DNA from: Spirochaetota bacterium | GTDB lineage: Bacteria; Spirochaetota; UBA4802; JAFGDQ01 | Direction of reading: 5' to 3' | Assembly: GCA_016932015.1 (NCBI GenBank) | Contig: JAFGDQ010000057.1 | Span: 1 to 62,472, forward strand | Length of the DNA: 62,472 nucleotides | In this document: piece by piece, positions 10,001 to 18,850 of the stretch | Layout of the letters: the number at the start of each line of letters is the position of its first letter | Position numbering within the stretch: the stretch's first letter is position 1 | The notes under the pieces: generated by a model | Seen by the model: only the letters and a program-made list of their open reading frames with translations | Databases searched by the model: none | What the model was told of the DNA's origin: nothing | Translations under genes and position numbers: made by a program

Positions 10001-10484
10001 TACCGGCAAGTTCTCTGGCCTGCTGTATTTTATCACTCAGGATTAATGACGGAATTTCACCGCTAATGCATGCAGTCGAACAGATAAGTCCTTCACTGTG
10101 TTTTTCAAGAATTTCATGATCAATTCTGGGTTTATAATAAAAACCCTCTAAAAATCCTATTGAAGAAAGTTTTATAAGGTTTTTATATCCGGTCTCATTT
10201 TTAGCTATCAGCAGAAGGTGGCTGGAAGAATCTTTCCCCTTTTTTTGAGATTCTTTTTTATGCCTGGACTCAGGTGCAATGTAGAATTCCTGGCCGATTA
10301 TAGGTTTTATCCCGGCTTTTTTAGCTTCCTGATATAATTCTACAGCTCCGAATACGTTGCCGTGATCTGTTAACGCAACAGCCGGCATTCCCATTTCAAC
10401 TGCAGTCTTGACAAGTTTTTTAATTGTAATTGCCCCGTCAAGGATGGAATAATCGGAGTGGTTATGTAAATGTACGAAATCCAT
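7032..10484 (-). CDS. dnaE: DNA polymerase III subunit alpha
   Basis: Replicative polymerase of 1150 residues, the normal length of DnaE1-type enzymes. The N-terminal PHP domain starts with HLHNHSDYSILDG (5-17). The catalytic palm contains PDIDIDF with Asp401 and Asp403 and a third carboxylate in the VKMDFLGLKNL stretch near 550. Helix-hairpin-helix and OB-fold (about 985-1065) regions follow. It ends with a C-terminal region typical of tau- and clamp-binding tails. The gene is monocistronic on the minus strand with about 195 bases to the histidine kinase gene downstream. Confidence 0.97.
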   Translation of the reverse strand: MDFVHLHNHSDYSILDGAITIKKLVKTAVEMGMPAVALTDHGNVFGAVELYQEAKKAGIKPIIGQEFYIAPESRHKKESQKKGKDSSSHLLLIAKNETGYKNLIKLSSIGFLEGFYYKPRIDHEILEKHSEGLICSTACISGEIPSLILSDKIQQARELAGKYNEIFGKGNFYIEIQDHNIPEQKRSNPELIKISRSLDIPLIATNDCHYLKKSDAYSHDVLLCIQTGKTLKDTNRMKMSSDQFYFKSADEMKAVFPDNPEALKNTLKLADSTDLELSLGNVILPNFEVPEGYTLDSYLKHLVYEGAKERYASGLSDIVKKRIEYELGVITGMDFSGYFLIVWDFINYARKIGIPVGPGRGSAAGSIVSYCIGITDLDPLKFNLLFERFLNPGRNEMPDIDIDFCAERREEVIDYVKKKYGEDHVSQINTFNRLTAKAVLKDVARVMDVSFAEANQVTKLIPNFSNLEETLKDVPEFKKLYKENKEWKKHIDTAITLEGLCRSVGKHAAGVVISRGPMTEHVPLYRDSRDGSISSQFEKGDLERAGLVKMDFLGLKNLTIIDKCLKLIKQHRNLEIDISGIPMDDKKAYELLQTANTNGVFQLESTGMQKLLRELGPTDFEDIIAIVALYRPGPLESGMTRDFIARKRNPKKIKYPHPLLEPILQDTLGVIVYQEQVMQISQVMGGFTMPEADKLRKAMGKKKIEIINEMKQKFLDGAKRKGFDIKLATDIYDAMAKFGEYGFNKSHSAAYAVVSYQTAYLKANYTIEYMAAILSSQLDNQEDIIRYVNDCKTANIRILPPDINTSYYDFTVQDSSIRFGLGAIKGLGSKVIDAIIASRDRHGKFNYLREFLENIDISILNKGVMEALIKAGALDSICPKRSALFNSIELIAEIAKNFQMDKASGQASLFDTDDSQEKHNDINLPEIEEWTDDLKLNNEKEVLGIFVSGHPLEKYRDEISAFPCTPVSELSGFANNDEVSVIGIITNLKVRTSKNGKIFASATIEDTSGIVEVIFFPNVYEKVGSQIETIEPVMIKGKLAFEDDNSRKIIVREVQDLENARMESISGIHIKFNTTGPDEALLKNLKSIIVRNAGSNSKCPVYFHINGNNGNEKVIKAHHAFNTEPSQKLKTELSNIIGQDSVYYSMSKSG

Positions 10485-10760
10485 GAGTTAATTAGACGTA
10501 ATCATGGGACATAATTTCAAGCAGAAATTTCGGGAAATCTTTTTTTTTGGATTTTATCTTTAAATCTTGACATTTGATAAATAATAAATACTTAAATTAG
10601 AAGTTTTATAGATCCGGCATATTTTAAGAAAAAATTTGTTCCGGAATTGATAATTATTTGAAATAATTTAAATCAGAGCAGTATTTTTATCTTCGTATGA
10701 TAAACCATAAAGTTAACCTGGCATTGTATATATTTAAATATTTAAATTTAGAGGCAAATT

Positions 10761-10934
10761 ATGATTGATACCAAATTGCTGGACATTCTGGCATGCCCCG
10801 CCTGTAAAGGGGATGTTGAATATGATGCGAAAAACGAAAAACTTATATGTACGGATTGCCGCAGAAAATATCCGGTAATTGACGGAATTCCGGTTATGCT
10901 GATAGAGGAAGCTGAAACATCTGAAATAGAATGA
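10761..10934 (+). CDS. Trm112-like zinc-ribbon protein
   Basis: A 57-residue protein starting at ATG 10,761 with an AGAGG ribosome-binding site at 10,750-10,754. It begins MIDTKLLDILACPACKGDVE and contains two zinc-ribbon pairs, C12-x2-C15 and C30-x2-C33, followed by YPVIDGIPVML. This is the full pattern of the Trm112/YcaR (DUF343) family. Eukaryotic and archaeal members activate methyltransferases; bacterial members often lie by lipid A or methyltransferase genes. Here the neighbours are dnaE and a PpiD-like chaperone, so the partner is unknown. Confidence 0.9.
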   Translation: MIDTKLLDILACPACKGDVEYDAKNEKLICTDCRRKYPVIDGIPVMLIEEAETSEIE

Positions 10935-11090
10935 AATATATTTATTTCTCATTGACAAAAAATGAACAGTGGATAGTTTTCCCGTAATTCCGTAAACGGA
11001 TTCAGCAGAGAGTTACTGTTGAAAACACTGATTGGTATTAAGGAATTATTCCTGACTTAAGTTTATTTTGAAATTACCAGAGGTTAATAA

Positions 11091-12227
11091 ATGTTTGATT
11101 CAAAGTCACCTGTTATTAAAGTCGGCGGTTATATTATTGTCGGGCTTTTTACCTTATTGATAGTTGTTTCTTTCGGCATGCCTGATTTTATGTCAAAAAT
11201 CGGGGTGGATGAAAATGTTGTTGCTATTGTCAATGGTGAGAAAATTTACAGACTGGACTTCTTAAGATACAGGGACAATATGTCCCGGCAGATACCTGAC
11301 GCTAATAAAAAAGAAATGCAGGACCAGATTCTTAACAGTTTAATAATGAGAAAACTGATGCTGCAGAAAATTGAAGATATAGGTATTCGCATTACTGATG
11401 AAAGGGTAATGGAAAACATTAAATCCATACCTTTTTTTAAAAACAAAGACGGTAAATTTGATAAAAGTATTCTGGAAAGGTATTTAAATTATAATCATCT
11501 TGCTCTTCCGGATTTTTTCTTAACTGTTAAAGAAGATTTATTAATTAATGAATTCAGGCATCTGGTTATAACAGGAATTGGTGTTTCTCCTAATGAAGTA
11601 AAGACAGATTATGCTATTGAAAAATCACAGTTTCAGATTAAATACTGCCATATATCCGCTGCTGATCTTGACAAAAGATATAAGAAAGATATAACTGTTA
11701 CTGAGAGGGAAATTGATGACGAGCTGCAGAAAAGTCAGGACGAAATAAAGGATCCGAAAACCGACAGGAAAAGAATCAGGGATAAACTTGAAAGACAGAA
11801 ACTGAACAAAATTAAAAGCGAGTTAATTGCAGCTGTTGATAAGCTGGCTGCAGAAAAAAAATCCTTTAATCAGGCTGCTTCTGTATTAAAAGGCAATGTT
11901 ATGGTTTCTGAACCGTTCAGGATTGGTGATCCGGTAAAAAGCAGGACTAAAGGAAAAATGCTTCATTCAATCAGCAATTCTTCAATTTTTACAGACAGCC
12001 TGTCCAGACTGGAAAGCGGCCAGACATCAAAAGTTATAGATTCTTTTGACGGAATATATATTTTCACTCCGGTTAAAAAAAATTATAAATTAAAAGATCC
12101 GGAAGCATCCGACTATGACAGGATTCAGGATGAAATTGCTAATCAGGTCAATAATTCAGTCTATATTTCCATGATGACCTCGCTCCGTGAGGAATCCAGG
12201 ATTATTAAAAATTTAAAATTTAATTGA
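11091..12227 (+). CDS. PpiD/SurA-like membrane-anchored chaperone
   Basis: A 378-residue protein with one N-terminal membrane helix (residues 11-29) and a large periplasmic part. The segment VAIVNGEKIYRLDFLRYRDN (44-63) and the following helices match the SurA_N/PpiD N-terminal chaperone domain. In canonical PpiD a parvulin domain follows; here the corresponding region (about 185-350) is lysine- and glutamate-rich and I cannot see a clear parvulin core, so isomerase activity is doubtful. Likely role: folding or quality control of exported and outer-membrane proteins. It lies between the Trm112-like gene and cheX on the same strand. Confidence 0.75.
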   Translation: MFDSKSPVIKVGGYIIVGLFTLLIVVSFGMPDFMSKIGVDENVVAIVNGEKIYRLDFLRYRDNMSRQIPDANKKEMQDQILNSLIMRKLMLQKIEDIGIRITDERVMENIKSIPFFKNKDGKFDKSILERYLNYNHLALPDFFLTVKEDLLINEFRHLVITGIGVSPNEVKTDYAIEKSQFQIKYCHISAADLDKRYKKDITVTEREIDDELQKSQDEIKDPKTDRKRIRDKLERQKLNKIKSELIAAVDKLAAEKKSFNQAASVLKGNVMVSEPFRIGDPVKSRTKGKMLHSISNSSIFTDSLSRLESGQTSKVIDSFDGIYIFTPVKKNYKLKDPEASDYDRIQDEIANQVNNSVYISMMTSLREESRIIKNLKFN

Positions 12228-12286
12228 TAATTCATCGCTCATGTTTTATATTAATGCTATATCATTAAATTCAATTGGGGAAAATC

Positions 12287-12760
12287 ATGAATGTAAATGC
12301 AGAATATGTAAATCCGTTCCTTAAAGCAGCAAGTTCTGTTTTTAAATCTGTTGTTGGTGTGGATTTAAGAAGAGGAAAACTGGTAGTAAAAGAAAAACCG
12401 ATCCCGTCCCATGACGTTGCTATAATTATAGGTATTACCGGCGGAGTACAGGGTGTTGTTGTATACAGCCTGAGCATGACTATGGTATATAAAATTGCCG
12501 ACATTCTGATGCCCGGCTTATCCAAGGAGCAGATTGATACTGAATGGAAAGATATTATGGGTGAATTCGCGAATATGATAACAGGAAACGCGATGAATCT
12601 TTTTACTGATATAACTCAGGGAACTCAGCAGGTAAATATTACTACTCCTACAGTAGTTGAAGGAAAGGAATTTACAATATCTGCTGTTCAGCAGACCACA
12701 CTGGGAATTAATCTTTACAGTCCTATGGGCTCACTGGAAATGAATGTAGCTTTAAAGTAA
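12287..12760 (+). CDS. cheX: Chemotaxis protein CheX (CheY-P phosphatase)
   Basis: A 157-residue protein of the CheC/CheX/FliY phosphatase family, which dephosphorylates CheY-P and so resets the flagellar motor signal. The signature E-x2-N appears once, in GEFANMITGNA, as expected for CheX. The glycine-rich stretch IIIGITGGVQGVVVYS is also typical of the family. I chose ATG 12,287 because GGGG lies 6 bases before it; a TTG at 12,275 is in frame but has no spacing. CheX is common in spirochaetes, Thermotoga and some deltaproteobacteria. No cheA, cheY or flagellar gene lies beside it here. Confidence 0.85.
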   Translation: MNVNAEYVNPFLKAASSVFKSVVGVDLRRGKLVVKEKPIPSHDVAIIIGITGGVQGVVVYSLSMTMVYKIADILMPGLSKEQIDTEWKDIMGEFANMITGNAMNLFTDITQGTQQVNITTPTVVEGKEFTISAVQQTTLGINLYSPMGSLEMNVALK

Positions 12761-12790
12761 TAAAATACAGGAATTTTTTATAAAGAGAAG

Positions 12791-13660
12791 TTAACTGCTG
12801 ATTATTTTGCCGTAATAATTTATTTCAATATTTTGCAGATTACTCTTAACTTTTTTTATCAACGGAGAATTAACAAAGAACGGGGCTTTATCGGCAGTTG
12901 CTTTTTTTAAAAAAATTTTATATATTTTTCTCGCAATCGAAAAATCCTTCAATACTGCATCCTTTTCAAATACACGGGCAATCATAAAATACGCATCATC
13001 AAGGGTTTCCCTGTCTTTATAATCTTTTATCACTTTAATAGCAGCTTCAATTGCCTGATTGCCTCTATTGCTGTTCATATGTAATCCGGCAATTTCAATT
13101 AATGAATCATCTGCGAGTTCATGATCCGGGAAAAGGGACGCAATCCTGTAAAAATATTCCATTGCTTTTGCATCTTCTTTTTTTCTGAGATATGTTTTGC
13201 CCAGCAAAGAAAGCGCAAGCGGGTATTCGCCTGAGTCGCTGCCTATTGTCTTTAAAATGTTCAGCGCTTTTTCGTCATCATTTTCCTTTAAATAAATCCT
13301 GGACAGCCATATGGAGGCAAGATCCCTGTAGCTGCTTTCCGGGAAATTCTGTATGAAATTTTCAAAACGCTGTTTGGCATTTTCGAAAAAAGAGGCTTCA
13401 TACAGCTGAATTCCGTTTTTTATGAGAGCTTCTTCCGGCGATGGAGAAGACTTCAAATCTGTTTCCGGGCCTGATTCTGCCTTCTTCTCCGGGTTTAACG
13501 GCTGTTCTGCAGGCGTTTCATCGTTTTTAACTGTCTGTTCTGTTTCCCGGACAGAATCCGCTTCAACAATACCTCTTAATATTTCCTCCATTTCCTTTGA
13601 GTCCATGGACCATCCCGGAATTGAGAAAAATATTAATGCTGAAATTATTATTTTTTTCAT
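12791..13660 (-). CDS. Exported TPR protein (YbgF/CpoB-like)
   Basis: A 289-residue protein with a signal peptide (residues 1-18, ending GWS), a low-complexity acidic/proline linker (about 40-78), and tandem TPRs (about 80-265) such as ALIKNGIQLYEASFFENAKQRF and KAMEYFYRIASLFPDHELADDSL. The layout resembles CpoB/YbgF or BamD-type periplasmic TPR proteins. No tol-pal genes are close. Its ATG overlaps the stop of the upstream single-TM gene (ATGA), so the two are probably translationally coupled and work together. Confidence 0.75.
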   Translation of the reverse strand: MKKIIISALIFFSIPGWSMDSKEMEEILRGIVEADSVRETEQTVKNDETPAEQPLNPEKKAESGPETDLKSSPSPEEALIKNGIQLYEASFFENAKQRFENFIQNFPESSYRDLASIWLSRIYLKENDDEKALNILKTIGSDSGEYPLALSLLGKTYLRKKEDAKAMEYFYRIASLFPDHELADDSLIEIAGLHMNSNRGNQAIEAAIKVIKDYKDRETLDDAYFMIARVFEKDAVLKDFSIARKIYKIFLKKATADKAPFFVNSPLIKKVKSNLQNIEINYYGKIISS

Positions 13661-14220
13661 TTTTCGATTATTTTAAATTCTTTGTTTAAAAGCCGCGTAT
13701 TATTTTCGGTTTTTTCTTTTAGTGTCTGAGTATCTGATTTTTTTAATTTCGGGACATCAGAGGTAATGATTTTTTTATTTGTATTTTCAGTCTCAGCTAT
13801 ATTGTCTGATTTAAGATGCATAGGACGTTCATTATTCAGGTTCCCGCTTTCAATTATTTTATTGTCGAACTCGGGTTTTAATTGTTTTTCATTGGCAGGC
13901 AGTTCAATTTTTTTTAAATGCAGCTCCTTTTTTTCCTCCGATAATTCCGAATCAAGCATGGAGCGAAAACGGCCTGTTCCTGAATTCCTTTTTATTTTCA
14001 CGTCAAAGATACTGTTTGTGGTTTCATTCAGCGGCTTTCCATACATTTTTGCCGACTGCTTGCCGTGATTGTATCCTATTACTATGCCTATAATCAGTAG
14101 AACAAAGATTAGAAAATAAAAGGAATGTTTAATGGTTTCAACAGTCTTTTTGTCGAAATTGTCAATAAGCCTGTTAATCAGAATTATTGTTTGATTTATG
14201 ATTTTTATTATAGGATTCAT
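13657..14220 (-). CDS. Hypothetical single-pass membrane protein
   Basis: A 187-residue protein that I do not recognise. It has a short cytoplasmic N-terminus, one membrane helix (residues about 32-48, FYFLIFVLLIIGIVIGY) and a lysine- and asparagine-rich, probably disordered periplasmic tail. The topology and low-complexity tail suggest a tether or adaptor. It overlaps the TPR gene downstream by 4 bases and follows the LPP20-like gene by about 50 bases, so it belongs to the same operon. Confidence 0.65.
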   Translation of the reverse strand: MNPIIKIINQTIILINRLIDNFDKKTVETIKHSFYFLIFVLLIIGIVIGYNHGKQSAKMYGKPLNETTNSIFDVKIKRNSGTGRFRSMLDSELSEEKKELHLKKIELPANEKQLKPEFDNKIIESGNLNNERPMHLKSDNIAETENTNKKIITSDVPKLKKSDTQTLKEKTENNTRLLNKEFKIIEK

Positions 14221-14271
14221 TTTTATCTGTTGAATTGAAAAAGCCTGGCACTTATTTTTAAGATATAAAGT

Positions 14272-15123
14272 TCATTCTGTATCTATGATAAGAATAACTC
14301 TGCATTGTTTCAAATTGTTTCTTGTTATTTTGCTGCTTAACAGTCTTCTGGTGTCTTTTTCGGATAATACAGGGCAGCTGTTAATTGTTTTAACGGCATT
14401 TGCGTAATAGGGTTTTTGTCCTGCTCTTGAATCTGAAAGCGCCTGCTTATCATCATAACAGTAGGATACCATGCCTCCTTTTACAGCATAATTGCTGTTA
14501 ATATAATTTTTTCCGTAAATTTCGAGTCCTTCATCGCTGTAAATTGAAGGGAAAAGCATTGGTTTTACTGCGACACCCCTGCAGTCAACAATAAGTCCGG
14601 TATAAGCTGTTGACACAGGAATTTCAGCTCTTACAGGCAAATCATTAGACGGGAAATCATAAGGCAATGATTCAATTATATTTTTGAAATTTAATCTCGC
14701 TTCGCAGGCTGAAGAATCAAAACCTGAAGGGTGATTCATGTAAATAACACTTTTATTAATGGCTTCCGATATAATTCTCTGTGTTTCAGGATTATTCGTC
14801 ATTATGTCCAGCATGTTATTCCGGGAGTCTATTCTCAGATTTTTTACAGCCTCTGTAATGCTGGTTTTTGATATTTCAACAGCTGCATAGTACGAAGCTT
14901 TTCTTGCCTTATTCAGGGAAATTGTTTCTCCTGTTACTGCGTCTACAGGAATTCCCTTTCTGAATTCAATGGATGCAAACCCTTTTGCTGCTATGAATCC
15001 CTTTTGCCAGTTCACTGAGGAAGGGGCACTGTTGTCCGTAATTTTTCCGGAGGATATTCCTCCGGATATCATTAAGCAGATCAATATTCCGGGAAAAATT
15101 TTTATATTAGAAAGTATTTTCAT
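14272..15123 (-). CDS. Exported LPP20-like protein
   Basis: A 283-residue protein with a signal peptide (residues about 1-25, ending GGISSG). The conserved pattern of an LPP20-type domain is visible: a KAR-x-A-x2-A alpha-helical stretch around residues 72-100 and the motif YTGLIVDCRGVAVKPML followed by IYGKNYI. There is no lipobox Cys, so it may be soluble or anchored by another partner. LPP20-like and FlgT-like proteins are often surface or flagellar-associated, but the exact role is unknown. It is the third gene of a five-gene minus-strand run that includes the Maf homologue. Confidence 0.6.
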   Translation of the reverse strand: MKILSNIKIFPGILICLMISGGISSGKITDNSAPSSVNWQKGFIAAKGFASIEFRKGIPVDAVTGETISLNKARKASYYAAVEISKTSITEAVKNLRIDSRNNMLDIMTNNPETQRIISEAINKSVIYMNHPSGFDSSACEARLNFKNIIESLPYDFPSNDLPVRAEIPVSTAYTGLIVDCRGVAVKPMLFPSIYSDEGLEIYGKNYINSNYAVKGGMVSYCYDDKQALSDSRAGQKPYYANAVKTINSCPVLSEKDTRRLLSSKITRNNLKQCRVILIIDTE

Positions 15124-15165
15124 AATTCTCCGGCGAATTTGATAAAACCTGAAAACAATACTTTA

Positions 15166-16887
15166 TTATCGGATTTTTTCCAGTTTTTGTTTACTGTATT
15201 CCAGCAGCTGGATCAGCTTTTTCGAAGATACTATTACATCATTGGCAAGCAGTTCAGAGGATTTTTCCTGCGGCAGTTCGGGATGTTTTGTAAGATAAAT
15301 AAAAGTCTTTCTCAGGTACGGGGCAAGCAGTTTTGCGATACTGCTTTTATTTATCTTTTCCAAAATTTGATCATCAGAAAAAGAATTATCAATATATTCT
15401 GAAGATTCCTCTTTCAGATGATTAAGTTCTTCAAGGGCTTTTGATATTCCCTTGAGAAGAGGCCCGGGATTATTCAGTTTCAGAGTGGAATTCTTTTCCA
15501 GAGATGCTATAATCTCCTCCGGAGATTTTGCCGGGTTTTTTATCGAATCCGCAATGTCGCGAAGGCTTTTTTCTTCTGTATTCTGTATGCGTGCTCCTCC
15601 TTCGGTTGCATTTATTACCGGTATGCCCACCTTTTCAGCAGAATCCTTAAACCAATATTTATAAATATCAAATACAAAATCTGAAATTACTTTTTTTTCT
15701 CCTCCGTAAGCATCAACATATTTTGTTTTTCTTTTTCTTATTACATTCTGATTAATCGTTTCCAGATTCAAAAAACGGCCTGTGACCGGAAGCCAGCCGT
15801 TATTATGATGTGTGCCTGTGCAGTGAATTTCTCTTCCGGTATATGCCAGGTCCTGACCAATAAGAACAATGGGTGAACATCCCAGATTCAGAAAAAGATC
15901 AAAGACACTTGTAGCAACAGATCCTCCTGACTGAATATCTCCTATAGGCCCGGTGAATTGTTCTATCCAGTCCCAGGCCGGTGTGGTTTCCCTTTTAACT
16001 TTTCCGTTTTTATCTGAATAGTATTTTGAAGTCGTACTAATTATTTTCCCGCCTTCATAATAATCATGTATTCGAGGATATGATACCATATCAGCAAGCA
16101 GCATTGTATCATAATTTTTCAAACCCGTGAAATGCTGCAGGCTGTGTTTCTGTGAATCAAGTGTCATGACAATGTGAGGAGATATGTCATTTTTCTGTAA
16201 CACATGCAAAGCTGTATCAACACTTGCTATGAGAGCTTTATTCTTTAACAGTTTTAAATCGCTGATATTTTTTTTTAAGGACGGGCCTGCTGATACAAGA
16301 ATCCCGGGCATTCCCTTGAATTTGCCGAAAAGAGCTGATACGGGTATTGACGAGTATATGTAATGAAGATTGCTGAAAATATTCTTTACCCAGTTTTCTT
16401 CAAATTCAAATCTCGTTAAAAGATCACTGAATCTGGATGAAATATATTCCTTTATATTCGCAAGCAGGCTGTCATAATATTCTTTGAACAGTGTGTATGA
16501 AGGACGGTGAATAAAAGTTGATATGCCGCGTATTGTTGAAATATCAATTTCTTCAAACAGATTTGTTAAATCGTTAACAGACGTTATTATATGAATGTTT
16601 TTAATATTTTCCGGGCAGACAGATGAAACAATTTTTTTAACTTCAGAATGTTTCTCCATGGCAATTATCAGATGGCCGGGATATTTTTCCTTTAACAGTT
16701 TTATATGATACCCAAGGGCAATTCCCGTTACAATTATGAGACTGGAGCGGCCCGGTACAAAAGAGTCAACACTTCTTTCCGCTTCTTTAAGCGGATCATA
16801 AGCGGAATGAAGTCTGTATTGCTTTTTGTCAGTGAATATAAGAGTTTTCAGTCCTGAGCGGGTATCCTCAAGTTTATATGATCCCAT
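15166..16887 (-). CDS. DUF115 (Maf-type) protein, possible glycosyltransferase
   Basis: A 573-residue protein of the motility-associated factor (DUF115/MAF_flag10) family, which in flagellated bacteria modifies flagellin with sialic-acid-like sugars. The core motif SAGPSLKKN and the following IASVDTALHVL fit the Rossmann-type nucleotide-binding region at about residues 190-225, and LIGQDLAYTG is the family's second conserved block. The protein has no membrane segment. Its neighbours are an LPP20-like exported protein and an HDOD-ATPase gene, not flagellin, so the target is uncertain; it could glycosylate flagellin or another exported protein. Confidence 0.8.
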   Translation of the reverse strand: MGSYKLEDTRSGLKTLIFTDKKQYRLHSAYDPLKEAERSVDSFVPGRSSLIIVTGIALGYHIKLLKEKYPGHLIIAMEKHSEVKKIVSSVCPENIKNIHIITSVNDLTNLFEEIDISTIRGISTFIHRPSYTLFKEYYDSLLANIKEYISSRFSDLLTRFEFEENWVKNIFSNLHYIYSSIPVSALFGKFKGMPGILVSAGPSLKKNISDLKLLKNKALIASVDTALHVLQKNDISPHIVMTLDSQKHSLQHFTGLKNYDTMLLADMVSYPRIHDYYEGGKIISTTSKYYSDKNGKVKRETTPAWDWIEQFTGPIGDIQSGGSVATSVFDLFLNLGCSPIVLIGQDLAYTGREIHCTGTHHNNGWLPVTGRFLNLETINQNVIRKRKTKYVDAYGGEKKVISDFVFDIYKYWFKDSAEKVGIPVINATEGGARIQNTEEKSLRDIADSIKNPAKSPEEIIASLEKNSTLKLNNPGPLLKGISKALEELNHLKEESSEYIDNSFSDDQILEKINKSSIAKLLAPYLRKTFIYLTKHPELPQEKSSELLANDVIVSSKKLIQLLEYSKQKLEKIR

Positions 16888-16998
16888 ATCTAGTTAGTAA
16901 CAGTTTAAAGTTTATTATAAGCTTTCTGCATTGGTATTATTCATTCAATAAAAAATTCAATTGCAGATTATGATTTTTCATAAATTAAAAGAAAATAA

Positions 16999-18459
16999 CT
17001 ATACAGTCTCTTTTTCCATAAGTTCTTTATGAAGGTCGTCAATAATCTTTTCGGAGGAAAGCTGAAATTTTTCCAGTACAGTTTCTTCGATATAGGAATA
17101 ATGATATTTTCCGGTTTCCATTCCGCACAGAATATTTGCCAGATATACAGAGAAGACAATTTCGCTGTGAATTTCATCGGCGCTAAGCGGAGAATGATGA
17201 TATTTGATTGTATCTATAAGGTAATCCGGAAAGTTCCATTTGTTTGCCATTAACTCTCCGATTGAAGAGTGGCTGATTCCAAGTGTAACTTCTTCCAGAA
17301 CTGTTGAAGTTTTAATTTTCCTGTCTTTTGTAAGTCCCGATATCCAGCTTGTAAATTTAGTATCTGTGGTGAGTAATACAATTTTCCCGATATCATGAAG
17401 CAGACCTCCTAAAAATGCCATGTCAACATTTTTCGGTTTACAGAATTTAAGGGATATTTCCCGTGCGTAACCTGCTGTTTTTATGCAGTGTTTCCAGATT
17501 TCACTGAATTTGCTGTACCGGTTTTCAAGTATGCGCCGGGTACTGGTAATAATCAGCAGGTCGCGCAGGTTTGAAAGTCCGATGATTATAATAGCTTCAC
17601 TGATATTTGTTACTCTTTTACTTGTAAAAAATCCTGCTGAATTTGATAATTTAAGAATATCCGCAGCAAGAGCCGGATCGTTCATTATTTTGCCTACTAT
17701 AATATTAATGGGAGTTTCCGGGTCTTTGCATAAATTCAGCAATTCCAGAATATTTGAATCAAATGTAGGCAGGCCGTCTATTTCCTTTGTAATCTGTTGT
17801 TTTATCTGTGTTGTTATTTCAACAGGCCTTATTTCATATGGGATAATAATTTTGCTTTGTGTAACCTGATTGTCGCCGGTTATGCTGAAATTATGATTTC
17901 CGATTCCGGTATTTTTTAACAGCAGTATTGTGAGCACAATTCCGAGGCCTGCGCCTTCGGTTTCATCGTATATGTCGTCATAAGCATCTGTGAAGTCCTT
18001 ATATCCCCTGGCTTTATTTATTCTTAGATTAATTCTTTCCAGTTCTTTAGGGTGAAGCACTGAATTATTTTCAACGATTACAATAAAATCATTCTCTTCA
18101 AGTTTGATTTTCAGAGTTACTTTATAATCTGTTTTCTCAAGTTCTTTTTCAATGCTGTCAGAACCGATAACACGCATCTTGAAGTCTTTCATTCCTTCTA
18201 TGTAAGCTTCATCATTATCAATGTCTAAGTTATTTTTCTTGAAATAATACCTTTTGGCATTGGCTTTAATCGCATTGGCAATTATTTCCCGAAGTATTGT
18301 CACCATGGAGTCCAGAAGATATATCAGATCGATTTTTGCCAGCAGCTTTGAAAACAGGGCATCTATTGACCTCAGAAGAACTTCAGAATGATAATAAAAC
18401 TGTATATTTATCTGGCCGTTTTTTTCCAGTTCAGTGATTTTTTGCGAGGTATTGTTCAT
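16999..18459 (-). CDS. HATPase-HDOD regulatory protein
   Basis: A 486-residue protein. The N-terminal half (about 30-205) resembles an HATPase_c fold with an N-box-like LREIIANAIKANAKRYYF and a G-box-like GAGLGIVLTILLLK. No HisKA domain is visible. The C-terminal half (about 220-430) is an HDOD domain, with LPTFDSNILELLNL and GLLHDIGKIVLLTT. HDOD proteins act in signalling and chemotaxis without the hydrolase activity of HD-GYP enzymes, but here an HDIGK motif is still present. It heads a minus-strand run with the Maf gene 112 bases downstream. Confidence 0.78.
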   Translation of the reverse strand: MNNTSQKITELEKNGQINIQFYYHSEVLLRSIDALFSKLLAKIDLIYLLDSMVTILREIIANAIKANAKRYYFKKNNLDIDNDEAYIEGMKDFKMRVIGSDSIEKELEKTDYKVTLKIKLEENDFIVIVENNSVLHPKELERINLRINKARGYKDFTDAYDDIYDETEGAGLGIVLTILLLKNTGIGNHNFSITGDNQVTQSKIIIPYEIRPVEITTQIKQQITKEIDGLPTFDSNILELLNLCKDPETPINIIVGKIMNDPALAADILKLSNSAGFFTSKRVTNISEAIIIIGLSNLRDLLIITSTRRILENRYSKFSEIWKHCIKTAGYAREISLKFCKPKNVDMAFLGGLLHDIGKIVLLTTDTKFTSWISGLTKDRKIKTSTVLEEVTLGISHSSIGELMANKWNFPDYLIDTIKYHHSPLSADEIHSEIVFSVYLANILCGMETGKYHYSYIEETVLEKFQLSSEKIIDDLHKELMEKETV

Positions 18460-18850
18460 TTTTATCCGGATTGTCAGATATTATGGATATTTGAAAAGCT
18501 CCAATTTATGATACTAAAGAATATTTTAAAATGAAATTATTGATTTAGTCAATCTATTTTTACCTTTCAGTTTGTCTTAATGTTTGAATTGATCATAACT
18601 TATTCTTTATAAAAAATATATTTTTTTATTGCATTTTTTAAACGGATTTAAAATTCTATAATTTTATTATGCAATGACAGCTCTTCAGCCCGGCTTCCGT
18701 ATTAAACATGACTGCGGGTCTTTTTAATCCTTTTTCGAAGACACGATATTTCATATTGTGAAAATACCAACAATGGCAATAATAATTACGTATTAAATCC
18801 TTTGAACAAAAACAGATGTCAGACTAAAGGATTTAACGGGAGGAAATTAA
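18460..18850. other. Divergent intergenic region, no gene seen
   Basis: About 390 bases between divergently transcribed HDOD and MORN genes, very AT-rich. It probably holds the promoters of both. I see no ORF with a ribosome-binding site, no tRNA and no clear hairpin apart from short AT-rich palindromes. A strong GGGAGG at 18,839-18,844 precedes the MORN gene. Confidence 0.6.
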
